Source of the DNA: Acidobacteriota bacterium
Lineage (GTDB): Bacteria > Acidobacteriota > Vicinamibacteria > Marinacidobacterales > SMYC01
Assembly (NCBI GenBank): GCA_004356105.1
Contig: SMYC01000151.1
Coordinates: 1-53,739, forward strand
Direction: 5' to 3'
Length of the DNA: 53,739 nt
Shown here: piece by piece, positions 1-8,605 of the stretch
Layout of the letters: every line of letters begins with the position of its first letter
How positions within the stretch are numbered: position 1 is the first letter of the stretch
The notes under the pieces: model-generated
The model's database searches: none
Told to the model about the DNA's origin: nothing
Seen by the model: the letters and a program-made list of their open reading frames with translations, nothing else
Program-made: the position numbers and the translations under genes

Positions 1-8
1 CGAAGCCG

Positions 9-26
9 GCGCGCGTAGCGCGCTTT
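9..26 (+). terminator. Possible intrinsic terminator at the left edge
   Basis: A GCGCGC stem pairs with GCGCGC across a three-base GTA loop and is followed by TTTA, with further AA/TT pairing at the base. It could end a gene of the integrated element that lies left of the window. The T-run is short, so the call is tentative. Confidence 0.35.
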
Positions 27-30
27 ACCC

Positions 31-58
31 TTGACGCCCCCGAGCACTCTGGTACGAT
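31..58 (+). promoter_or_regulatory. Candidate promoter for the excisionase/integrase genes
   Basis: TTGACG (31-36) and TACGAT (53-58) are separated by 16 bases, matching the sigma70 consensus at 5 of 6 and 4 of 6 positions. It points at the HTH gene starting at 186. Assigned from pattern and position only. Confidence 0.4.
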
Positions 59-185
59 CCCTGGGGCGAGAGGGGACATCCTGCCGCTGGGCGTTGCGTT
101 AACGTCCAACCTCGCTGTCATCTTCACGCTGAACCAATACACCTCTTAGGGTACGGTACGACTTGGGCGCTGGGGATGTGCAATT

Positions 186-533
186 GTGGGCGAATTCCTA
201 CCCGCCCACGCGGTTTCAACCGTGACCACACTCGCCTCCCTCCTCGCCCGCTTCGAGGCCGGGACGCTCGCCGCCTCCGAGCTCCCCTCTCTCGTCGGCG
301 CGCTCGAGGAAGTAAAGGCTCGCCTGTGGACGGAGATGATGACGCCGAAACCGAATGGGACGCCTGACCGGCTTCTGACCGCCACGGAAGCAGCCGAGCG
401 GCTCAACCTGTCCAAAGACACACTCTATCGCCGCGCTGACGACTTCCCCTTCACGGTGCGCATCGGGCGCAAGGTTCGATACAGCTCCAACGGCATCGAC
501 CGCCACATCGCAAGTCTCATTGACATCGAGTAG
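186..533 (+). CDS. Excisionase/AlpA-like helix-turn-helix protein
   Basis: A 115-residue protein whose C-terminal half (about 59-110) is a winged-helix domain of the excisionase/MerR-like type. The segment LLTATEAAERLNLSKDTLYR is the usual helix-turn-helix start, followed by FTVRIGRKVRYS, the typical wing strand. The N-terminal 50 residues are helical and resemble the leader seen in proteins encoded beside phage-type integrases. The start is GTG, with GGGG about 11 bases upstream; an internal ATG at 336 would keep the HTH but lose the leader. The integrase begins 50 bases downstream, so the pair looks like a xis-int module: this protein probably binds att DNA to direct excision, or regulates int. 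Excision activity itself is inferred from neighbourhood. Confidence 0.7.
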   Translation: MGEFLPAHAVSTVTTLASLLARFEAGTLAASELPSLVGALEEVKARLWTEMMTPKPNGTPDRLLTATEAAERLNLSKDTLYRRADDFPFTVRIGRKVRYSSNGIDRHIASLIDIE

Positions 534-583
534 GGAATGCATCTAACGTCCGCCACCATGAACCCCTATCGAAAGGAGATTTC

Positions 584-1862
<1,279 letters not shown>

Positions 1863-1878
1863 TTAACGTAGGGTCGGT

Positions 1879-1907
1879 ATTATCCGCACTGCCCAAGAGA
1901 ATGTCAA
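1879..1907 (-). promoter_or_regulatory. Promoter of tRNA-fMet
   Basis: Read on the minus strand, TTGACA (1907-1902) and GATAAT (1884-1879) are exactly 17 bases apart, a near-consensus sigma70 promoter. The predicted start is about 10 bases before the mature tRNA end. The discriminator region after the -10 box is GC-rich (ACCGACCC), as in stable-RNA promoters under growth-rate control; that regulation is inferred. Confidence 0.8.
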
Positions 1908-1960
1908 GTTAACCGGAAAACTGGAAAACCGGTAGTGTCCTAATTTGACTTGCTGGCTAG

Positions 1961-1985
1961 GTGGGGTCGTTTTGAACGACCCCAC
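1961..1985. terminator. Perfect 11-bp hairpin between the tRNA promoter and lipoprotein gene
   Basis: GTGGGGTCGTT (1961-1971) and AACGACCCCAC (1975-1985) are perfect inverted repeats around a TTG loop. The hairpin lies 33 bases past the stop of the minus-strand lipoprotein gene and could end its transcript. There is no T-run on either side, so it may instead be a protein-binding site or mobile-element end. Confidence 0.45.
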
Positions 1986-2018
1986 TACCAGCGGCGGTTC
2001 AGATTCTCTCGGCGTCAG

Positions 2019-2852
2019 CTAACCCACACACGGGCTGCAGCTATCACCATGCCCCCTATGTGCTGGCCAAGCATTGGGTGAAATCGACAGTGTCTTTCCC
2101 TTATGGCAGACAAGGATCTTCGTGCTTCCGTCCGGAGGCTCGCACCCTGTGGGCGATTCTGGGTCGGTCGGATCATCATCATCATCCCCGTCGTCGTCCA
2201 CCTTGCATTCCTCACCCTCGTTGATCGAGACATTGCCGTTGATCTGCTCGAGCATCCGCTTGACTTCCTTGCGCTCGTCACCGGTGACCCCGATACTGCC
2301 GTTGGCCACGCCCACGGCATGCGCGACGGCAACCTCAATAGTCGGAAAGCCGTCGTTCGAATGCGGATCCATCGCGTTGATTCGACCGGATGCGAGGTTC
2401 AGCGCAAGCGTCGCGAGATTGCGAATGAGTTGGTCGCTCGTGTCGCAAACCGCCGAGGCAAACCCTTCTGGCGTGCTGAGCTCGTGGACGCCTCCGTAAT
2501 TGTCAAGCAGCGACACAGCGTCAACAGCGAACATCTGGAACTCCTCGCCCGACATGTTCGGATTCCCGCCGCCTTGGTTCTGGCAATAGAAGCCGGCACC
2601 TCTTGCACAGCTATCCTCGGCATCGGCACTAACGGTGGAATCGTCCGAGGTGTTATCTTCCTCTTCCTCTTCTTCTAATTCGTCGAACTCGTGAAACGCG
2701 GAACCCCCCGCCGTCGTATACGAAGCGGGGCCAGAAGCTGGCGCTGGAAGCACAGATGGCGAGCTCGGGCTGATCTTGGAATCGCACGCCAACGTGGACG
2801 ACAGCAGAACGACCGTCGCGAGAATTGAAATCGTCTTGATCCAACGGATCAT
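2019..2852 (-). CDS. Secreted lipoprotein with acidic tracts and a C-terminal His/Cys-rich motif
   Basis: The best start is the ATG at 2852, with a GGGGGTG site just upstream; the frame is open further but without a signal sequence. The 277-residue product begins with a lipoprotein signal peptide ending LSSTLAC (lipobox, Cys23). After a Ser/Pro-rich linker there is a run of acidic residues (EELEEEEEEDNTSDD region), then a mostly helical central domain of about 120 residues, then a second acidic run (DDDGDDDDDP). The last 33 residues carry KILVCHKGKTLSI...NAWPAHRGHGD...C, resembling the short ICH...HGD motif repeated in various bacterial extracellular proteins. The acidic runs suggest cation (Ca2+) binding, which is inference. 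Function unknown. The gene is flanked upstream by a decayed IS fragment. Confidence 0.8.
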   Translation of the reverse strand: MIRWIKTISILATVVLLSSTLACDSKISPSSPSVLPAPASGPASYTTAGGSAFHEFDELEEEEEEDNTSDDSTVSADAEDSCARGAGFYCQNQGGGNPNMSGEEFQMFAVDAVSLLDNYGGVHELSTPEGFASAVCDTSDQLIRNLATLALNLASGRINAMDPHSNDGFPTIEVAVAHAVGVANGSIGVTGDERKEVKRMLEQINGNVSINEGEECKVDDDGDDDDDPTDPESPTGCEPPDGSTKILVCHKGKTLSISPNAWPAHRGHGDSCSPCVG

Positions 2853-3229
2853 CGGCACACCCCCGATTGATTTTTTTCCGAATGAACTGTGTTGGGAACA
2901 GCCCCATCGTGGCACGCCATTGGGCGTAGTCGGAATGACGCAGATCACGTTCGTAAGAACAGTTTTCGTTGGGGAACACCCACGTGGTAGTGGGGTTTTT
3001 AAGGACCATCACGCTAATATTTGGCGCGCAATGCTGTACTACTCCTTTCTATGTTCGCTCGTGATGGCGGCTGACCGGTGTTCACCGCGACACGATCATG
3101 CGTCTCATGGTTCACGTCGGCAACGTTAGCGCGCTCTTCATGGACCAGGAGATGAGGGAGCTTACTTGCCGTCACCTTCGAATGGACGAGATCTCGTTGC
3201 AGCGGCAAATTAGCGCACTACCGGAAACC
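2853..3229. other. Intergenic stretch upstream of the lipoprotein gene
   Basis: This 377-base gap lies between the lipoprotein start and the coaBC stop. Its right half (about 3065-3215) contains the IS1-family remnant listed separately. The left half should hold the lipoprotein promoter, but I could not assign a convincing one. It contains a small CCCAC/GTGGG hairpin followed by GTTTTT at 2979-3000 on the plus strand, where no gene precedes it. Confidence 0.5.
3065..3215 (+). pseudogene. Remnant of an IS1-family transposase
   Basis: In the frame of codon 3065 the translation reads WRLTGVHRDTIMRLMVHVG, then MRELTCRHLRMDEI. This matches the linker and start of the DDE domain of IS1-family (InsAB') transposases: an HTH-type 'TG...T..LL...G' followed by 'C...QCDEIW'. 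The conserved Trp after DEI is lost and the frame decays within about 20 codons, so only a fragment of roughly 45 codons is recognisable. There is a stop directly before it (3062-3064) and no terminal inverted repeats that I can see. Family assignment is from motif memory and should be checked by a profile search. Confidence 0.6.
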
Positions 3230-4477
3230 CTAGCCGAGATTTTTCTCGAGAAAATCGGCGATGCCGGCGGCGATTTCAGGTTTGTCTTGGAAGCGCTGGG
3301 GTTCGGCGCCTTCGGACACGATGTAGGCGATTTGCTCGCCGCCCGGGCCGGTCTCCTCGCCGCGGTTGGCGACGACGGCGACGTGGCCTCTCGCGAGACG
3401 GTCTTTGGCAATCGCCATTAGCTCGTCGTGGGTCAGGCTTTCCTGGTACTTGAAGGAGATCATCGCAGTCTCGGGGAATTTTTCGCGGACGAGGTCGATC
3501 ACCTTCTCGGTCGGGATAAGAGGAATGTTCTTCAGGGCTCCACCCGACGGGATCTTGCCCTCGGTGACTTCTTGCGGTTTATAGTCGGCCACGGCGGCGG
3601 AGAAGATGCCGGCCGCGTACTCGTCGGCGGCGAGCGTGTCGAGAACGGCGGCCCGATATTCGTCGAAGGTCCTCGCGCGCGTGCAGTCGATGTAGCTCGG
3701 CGGTGTTAGCCCGGTTTTGCCGAGGATGAATTTTACGTCGGCGCCCCGGAGTGTGAGCTCGTCGGCGATCGCGGTGCCGAGCTTTCCCGTGAAGCGGTTC
3801 GTGATGATGCGGACGTTGTCGAGCGGGACCGGTGTCGGGCCACCGGTGACGAGGATTCTCCGGCCCTTGAGCGGCGAGGTGCTGAGCTCCGCACAGACTT
3901 CGGCGACGAGCGTCCGCGTGTCCGGGATGTTGTGTTTGCCGTAATCCTCGCGAGGGGGGATGACCCGGGCGCCCATCCCCTGTAGTTTGCGCAGCGACTC
4001 GGTCAGTATCGACGTATGCATGTCGCCGTGCATCGTGGGGGCGATGAGCACTTTGGTGTCTCCCCGCTCCATGCGGCCGAGCGCGGCAGCGAGGGTGGCC
4101 GTCAAAACGCCGTCGGCGATGCCCAGTGCAACCTTATTAGTGGTGTTGTAGGTCGCCGGGGCGAGGAGGTAGCCGTCGAAGCTCGAGGCGTCGTTCAAGT
4201 GCTCGGCCGAGGCGGTCAGGCGGGTGACGACAGGGTTCGTCGTCGACCATTCGAGCGCGTCTTCGGTCGTGTAGCGGAGCGCCTCTTTCGAGCAATAGGC
4301 GATGACATCGGCGCCTTGTTTTCGCAGCGCGCGCGCGATGAACGGGGCTTTGATGGCAGCGATCCCGCCTGAAACCATCAACGCGACCCGTTTTCCAGCC
4401 AAATGCTGTCCGAACGGGCGCACGTCGTGGTCTCCGAGCTCCGAGCGAGCGGGCGGCGTGGGTTCCCAGTGTTTCAT
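3230..4477 (-). CDS. coaBC: Bifunctional phosphopantothenoylcysteine decarboxylase / phosphopantothenate-cysteine ligase
   Basis: This enzyme makes 4'-phosphopantetheine from 4'-phosphopantothenate in coenzyme A synthesis. The 415-residue product has the CoaC flavoprotein domain (about 25-200; SGGIAAIK, the active His in EHLND, and PATYNT in place of the usual PASANT) and the CoaB ligase domain (about 205-410; VTGGPTPVPLDNVRIITNR, SAAVADYKP, EGKIPSGG). Where most CoaC proteins have PAMNxxMW this one has PTMHGDMH, with His in the position of the catalytic-loop Asn. ATG 4477 is chosen; a further upstream start at 4522 would overlap the preceding gene by 23 bases. It lies 22 bases after the GGDEF-PilZ gene and is probably co-transcribed with it. 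Confidence 0.9.
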   Translation of the reverse strand: MKHWEPTPPARSELGDHDVRPFGQHLAGKRVALMVSGGIAAIKAPFIARALRKQGADVIAYCSKEALRYTTEDALEWSTTNPVVTRLTASAEHLNDASSFDGYLLAPATYNTTNKVALGIADGVLTATLAAALGRMERGDTKVLIAPTMHGDMHTSILTESLRKLQGMGARVIPPREDYGKHNIPDTRTLVAEVCAELSTSPLKGRRILVTGGPTPVPLDNVRIITNRFTGKLGTAIADELTLRGADVKFILGKTGLTPPSYIDCTRARTFDEYRAAVLDTLAADEYAAGIFSAAVADYKPQEVTEGKIPSGGALKNIPLIPTEKVIDLVREKFPETAMISFKYQESLTHDELMAIAKDRLARGHVAVVANRGEETGPGGEQIAYIVSEGAEPQRFQDKPEIAAGIADFLEKNLG

Positions 4478-4499
4478 CGCGCCTAAGAGTGTACGGCGT

Positions 4500-5723
4500 T
4501 TAGCCGGGCGGATCCACGGCATCGCCTGAGCGATCGTGTACGAGTGGCCGGTAGATCTCGGCAGCGAAGCCTTCGAGCTGGCGATGGTCCTCTTCAGTAT
4601 CGGCGAGAAAGACGACGCCCACGTGGTAGCGGGTGTCTCCCGTGTCTTGTGAGTCTTCCTCCAGGCGGACCACCCGGCCCTTCAACGCAAGGTCCGCACC
4701 GTTATTTGGCAAATGGATAGCAATCTCGAGCTCGGTACCGATATTGAACGGAATGCGGCTTTCGAGGAGCACTCCGTTGCACGACAAATTCTTCGTTTGG
4801 CTTTTTAGCTCTGACTTCCCATTGTGGCGGCTCTCGCGAAATACTAGCTGCTTGCGCGTATCGAGCCGCGGTGACTGGCGTTTCTCGTCGGCATGGGGCG
4901 TGATCTTGTTCTTGCCATCGTGCTTCGAGCTGTAGAGCGCCCGGTCCGCCATACCAATGAGCCCTTCGGCGGAGTTGGCGTCCGTGGGGTAGAGTGCGAT
5001 CCCTCCGCTGATTGAGAGGTTGATCTGCGTTCCACCGATGCGCTGATGGTGGAAGAGCGTCTCGACGTCCATGCGGATACGCTCCGAGACGATAAAAGCG
5101 CCGGCCCGGCTCGTCTCCGGAAGAATGAGCGCGAACTCCTCGCCGCCATAGCGGCACGCCACGTCGATCTCGCGGACGCTCGCGCGGATCACGTTGCTGA
5201 ACAAGCTCAGAACCTTGTCTCCCGAGACGTGCCCATATTGGTCGTTGACGGCTTTGAAATCATCCACGTCCAGCATGACCAGCGAGAAGGCGAGGCCGTA
5301 GCGCCGCGCGCGTTTGAGCTCACGCCGGAGGCCCGCGTCGAAGAATTGCCGATTGTAGAGACCGGTCAGCCCATCCGAGATAGCACTCCGCTCGGTCTCG
5401 AGAAAGGTCGACATCTCTAGAATCTTTGGGTGTCGGATCTCGCCCTTTAGGTTCTGGAAGTAGTCGAGGGTGGCGAGCTGGAGCGACGCCTTGCGCCCGA
5501 GCGTTTTTGTGAGCTCGTCACGATGCTTTTGGAGCGCCTCCCAATGTACGCGGGCGTCGCATTCCTTGTAGTCGAGCTGGGTGAGAACGCGCAGCAGCAC
5601 CTTATGCGCGTCAGGCGTCGTGCTCAAGAGTTTCTCGAGCGCTTGGCCCTCGTCGCTATTGGCCGCCTCCATTATGGCAAGCAGTTGCTGCCGGGAACCC
5701 CCCGGTGTCGGCAGCAATGACAT
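4500..5723 (-). CDS. Diguanylate cyclase with C-terminal PilZ domain
   Basis: A 407-residue cytoplasmic signalling protein with three parts: a helical N-terminus (1-110), a GGDEF domain (about 113-285) and a PilZ domain (about 290-395). The active-site GGEEF lies at 193-197, and the product-inhibition I-site RxxD (REID, 184-187) is exactly five residues before it, so the cyclase should be active and feedback-controlled. The PilZ domain keeps both c-di-GMP-binding elements, RxxxR (RLDTR) and NxSxxG (NLSCNG). The protein therefore both makes and binds c-di-GMP. The start is ATG 5723, with GGAGG 7 bases upstream; there are no membrane segments. It precedes coaBC with a 22-base gap. The targets of the PilZ output are unknown. 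Confidence 0.92.
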   Translation of the reverse strand: MSLLPTPGGSRQQLLAIMEAANSDEGQALEKLLSTTPDAHKVLLRVLTQLDYKECDARVHWEALQKHRDELTKTLGRKASLQLATLDYFQNLKGEIRHPKILEMSTFLETERSAISDGLTGLYNRQFFDAGLRRELKRARRYGLAFSLVMLDVDDFKAVNDQYGHVSGDKVLSLFSNVIRASVREIDVACRYGGEEFALILPETSRAGAFIVSERIRMDVETLFHHQRIGGTQINLSISGGIALYPTDANSAEGLIGMADRALYSSKHDGKNKITPHADEKRQSPRLDTRKQLVFRESRHNGKSELKSQTKNLSCNGVLLESRIPFNIGTELEIAIHLPNNGADLALKGRVVRLEEDSQDTGDTRYHVGVVFLADTEEDHRQLEGFAAEIYRPLVHDRSGDAVDPPG

Positions 5724-5849
5724 AGACACCTCCAAATAAGCCCGAAAACCGATAAAGGCTATAATTACAATATGTTGGGGGAACTACGTTAAACTGGCAG
5801 AACCTCACCAGCGCCACGGCCCAGATATTACCAGACGGGGCGGCAGGTT

Positions 5850-6299
5850 TCAAGTGCCGTCTGTGGACCACAAAAGCTCGAACAGACTCACGTCGAAGGC
5901 CTTTTTTCGACGCGCCGGTTGTAGATAGGCGATGACCGGGATGAGCGCGGTCGTGTGGAACACAGCAAGGCTCACCAGGAGCGGCGTGATGTGCAGCGGG
6001 GTATTGGATGTGAGGTACACGATACCGATAGTCGGATACATCACGACGTGGATATAGCCGTACACGAGCGCCGCCACTCGGCCGACCGACGTAAAGTGCC
6101 AGACGAGATAGGCGACGGCGAGATGGAGCAGGATGTCGACCAAGAGCTGCCAAACGGAATGTTCTGCGAAGAGATTGAACGATAAGGGTGCGTCCCACTC
6201 CAAGTGAGTCTTGACGGCTCCCAGAAAACCGGCGAGAACGAAATAAAACGCCACGAGGTAGACGCCAAGCGGTCGCTCGGAGCTGTAGGTCTCTGTCAT
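5850..6299 (-). CDS. Small four-helix membrane protein of unknown function
   Basis: A 149-residue protein with four predicted hydrophobic segments (about 10-30, 49-70, 77-97 and 104-126) and a short basic cytoplasmic tail. I do not recognise a family. The ATG at 6299 has no clear Shine-Dalgarno site; a TATAAT box on the same strand at 6320-6315 would place the transcript start only a few bases before the ATG, suggesting a very short leader. It is divergent from the TPR gene. The 126 bases between it and the GGDEF-PilZ start contain nothing I can assign. Confidence 0.7.
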   Translation of the reverse strand: MTETYSSERPLGVYLVAFYFVLAGFLGAVKTHLEWDAPLSFNLFAEHSVWQLLVDILLHLAVAYLVWHFTSVGRVAALVYGYIHVVMYPTIGIVYLTSNTPLHITPLLVSLAVFHTTALIPVIAYLQPARRKKAFDVSLFELLWSTDGT

Positions 6300-6314
6300 G
6301 AGATTCTATTCATC

Positions 6315-6345
6315 ATTATAAAACCAAGAAAGCGACCTGTATAAT
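6315..6345. promoter_or_regulatory. Divergent -10 elements between the membrane and TPR genes
   Basis: ATTATA at 6315-6320 reads TATAAT on the minus strand, upstream of the small membrane protein. TATAAT at 6340-6345 on the plus strand faces the TPR gene. Neither has a clear -35 at ideal spacing, so they are candidates only. Confidence 0.4.
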
Positions 6346-6391
6346 TGGCCCCGATTCGTTTGCGCTTGGAACTGATAGACTTGAACGAGGT

Positions 6392-7954
6392 TTGTATCTG
6401 ACTCCCTGGAGCCTCCTGTTACTGGTAGCGAGCGTCCGATGGCTCGTATTGCCTTTCGAGAACGTGGGCGGCGAGCCGTCTCTGAACTGGAAAGGCAGCT
6501 CGTTCGAGGAAGCGATCTCGAGCCATTTCGAAGCCGCGGGCTACGACGTCGTTGACCTCGAGACACGCAACCGCAGGTTGATGGAGCTCGGCTTTGATCC
6601 GGCTGAGCCGGTGAGTCGGGCGACCGCGATTGGCCTTGGGAAGGACGTTGCCGCTCAGCGTTTGATCGTCGGCTTCTTTAGCACCATCGAGAACCGCATC
6701 GACGTCGAAGCGCGCGTGGTCGATCTCGAACGGGTCGCGACGATCGGTATCGTCGATGATTTTGGCGAAGCGGATGACGTAGCCAAGCTCTCGAATCAGA
6801 TCGCGAAGAATCTGTTCCGTCTCGAGCGCGATCGCGCGCCTTCCGGTTTCGACGAGCGTGCCCAAACACGTGAGCGCCTTGCCGTAGCCGCTCTCGAGGC
6901 GAGCGCGAAAGCTCGCATCAGCGCCGAGCCCGAAGAGCAGCGTCGCCAGCTCGAGCTCGCCCTTTCGCTCGAGCCGACCTATCTCGAGGCCCGGCTTCTG
7001 CTCGGGCACTTGCTCTTGAGAACAGGAGAGCCGAGGCTTGCTATCGACGTGCTCGTCGCGGCCGGCGATAGAGGCGTGCGTTTCCAAAACGCCTATTTCG
7101 ACCTGGGGCTCGCTTATCTAGCCGTCGACGAGCCTGTACCCGTGATTCAAATCTTTGGAAGCTTGACGAATCGCGAAAACGTCTCCGCGGCGAGTTACAA
7201 CAATCAAGGTGTTGCGCTCATGCAGCTCGGCCGCTACGCGGAAGCGACGGTGGCCTTCCAGTTGGCGATGGACGCTGATGAGGGCGACACGACGTTTCTG
7301 TTCAACATCGGCTGGAGCCAGTGGCGCCTGGGCAAAGGTGCGGCCGCGCTCGAGCATTTGGAGCGTGCCGCGGAGCTCATGCCTTGGGACGGCGAAGTGC
7401 ACCTCTTATTGTCCGCGGCCGCGTCTTCGCAAGCGAATGTCGAGCTCGCAGAGCGCGCCCGCGCGACAGCTTTGATGCTCTCACCTCGCCTCGCCGAGGT
7501 CGATCCCGCGATCGTGACGGGTCTCGCGCGTATCAAAGGCAGGCCTACGATGGTTCGCGCGTCGGTCGAAGCGCATGCGGAGCTAGAGGAGGACGTGATG
7601 GCGCTTGCGGCGCTCTTCGACGTCCAGGCGCTTCGTGAGCAGGGCCGCCTCGAGGAGGCGATTCACCTTCTACAACGTAGCCTCCATCGCGATCCAGGCG
7701 CTGTCGATCTGCGGCGCGAGCTCGTGGAGCTTCTGCGCGAGACGGGCGAGCTCGACGACGCGGCGCGCGAGCTCGCGATGCTCCTCTGGATGCAGCCGAC
7801 GGCCGAGACGCATCTCGAGCTGGCTCGGGTCTATCTCGAGCTCGAGGATCCTTCGAAAGCGCTGACAGAAGTGGAGAAGGCGCTTGCCCTCGAGCCGGAG
7901 CACCACGAGGCGAAACGCTTGCGCGCCGAGTTGGAACTTCCCGTGATCGAATAG
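6392..7954 (+). CDS. TPR-repeat protein with N-terminal CsgG/FlgO-like domain
   Basis: A 520-residue protein. Residues about 5-20 are hydrophobic (signal-like). Residues 18-145 begin LVLPFENVGGEPSLNW and resemble the small alpha/beta domain found before TPRs in many environmental bacteria (CsgG/FlgO-like, by pattern only). From about 165 to the end there are tandem tetratricopeptide-type helical hairpins, for example in 190-300 and 410-515 (LELARVYLELEDPSKALTEV). Such proteins scaffold envelope or signalling complexes. No ATG suits the start; TTG at 6392 is used, with GAGG very close by, so the true start is uncertain. It is the first gene of a co-directional run to 13451. Confidence 0.75.
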   Translation: MYLTPWSLLLLVASVRWLVLPFENVGGEPSLNWKGSSFEEAISSHFEAAGYDVVDLETRNRRLMELGFDPAEPVSRATAIGLGKDVAAQRLIVGFFSTIENRIDVEARVVDLERVATIGIVDDFGEADDVAKLSNQIAKNLFRLERDRAPSGFDERAQTRERLAVAALEASAKARISAEPEEQRRQLELALSLEPTYLEARLLLGHLLLRTGEPRLAIDVLVAAGDRGVRFQNAYFDLGLAYLAVDEPVPVIQIFGSLTNRENVSAASYNNQGVALMQLGRYAEATVAFQLAMDADEGDTTFLFNIGWSQWRLGKGAAALEHLERAAELMPWDGEVHLLLSAAASSQANVELAERARATALMLSPRLAEVDPAIVTGLARIKGRPTMVRASVEAHAELEEDVMALAALFDVQALREQGRLEEAIHLLQRSLHRDPGAVDLRRELVELLRETGELDDAARELAMLLWMQPTAETHLELARVYLELEDPSKALTEVEKALALEPEHHEAKRLRAELELPVIE

Positions 7955-8001
7955 CTGCCTTCACCCCAGTCCAAGAGTGTTTTGGAGTAGGATGGAAGCG
8001 T

Positions 8002-8577
8002 ATGAAGCTGGCTTTTGTCCTTCCGCTTGTCGTTGTGTCGTCTGGATTGTCGTCTGGGGTCGTTGCTGGTGACGATATCGAGAAAATGCTCCAGGAGCTC
8101 GTCGCACGGCATGAGAACGGCGCCGATGCCCCGAAAGAGTTCGAGATCGGTGAGGAAGAACTGAACGCCTTTCTAAAAGATCCAAGCAAGAGTCACCTGC
8201 CCGCGGGGATCGAGTCACCTTGGATCCGTTTCGAAGAAAGCCTCGCCATTGTGGGGGCGACGCTCGATCTCGACAAGCTCGAAGGCCAGCTCCCGAAATC
8301 GAGCGTCTTGCAGTTTCTCTCGGGGCAGGTGCCCGTCGAAATCGCGACGCGCGTGAAAGCGGGAGGCGGTGTGGGCAAGCTCATTCTCGAGCGCATCACT
8401 CTCGCCGGAATTCCCTTGCCTGCGGATTTCATCGCCTCGTTCATCGGGGACGTGGACACGAGCGAGTTTCTGCCTCCAGGTTTTCGCCTCGGGGACGCGT
8501 TCTCGCTTCCTTACGATCTCGAGAGCATCCGCTTGCAGCCCGGTATGGCCTTGGTACTCCAGCGAGCGAACAGGTAG
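8002..8577 (+). CDS. Secreted protein of unknown function
   Basis: A 191-residue product with a clear Sec signal peptide (1-22, ending SSGVVAG). The mature part starts with a helix and then has the pattern 'ELNAFL ... LPAGI ... RFEESLAIVGATLDLD', seen in small secreted beta-rich proteins of the DUF2993/LmeA type; I hold that comparison only loosely. No Cys residues and no lipobox. A GGAAG site precedes the ATG. It sits 47 bases after the TPR gene and 28 bases before recG, so it may be transcribed with both. Confidence 0.7.
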   Translation: MKLAFVLPLVVVSSGLSSGVVAGDDIEKMLQELVARHENGADAPKEFEIGEEELNAFLKDPSKSHLPAGIESPWIRFEESLAIVGATLDLDKLEGQLPKSSVLQFLSGQVPVEIATRVKAGGGVGKLILERITLAGIPLPADFIASFIGDVDTSEFLPPGFRLGDAFSLPYDLESIRLQPGMALVLQRANR

Positions 8578-8605
8578 CATTCCCGCGATGACATGACACG
8601 CGGTC

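Noticed and set aside
2979-3000. CCCAC/GTGGG hairpin followed by TTTTT on the plus strand
   Set aside because: The stem is only 5 bp and no plus-strand gene precedes it, so there is nothing for it to terminate.
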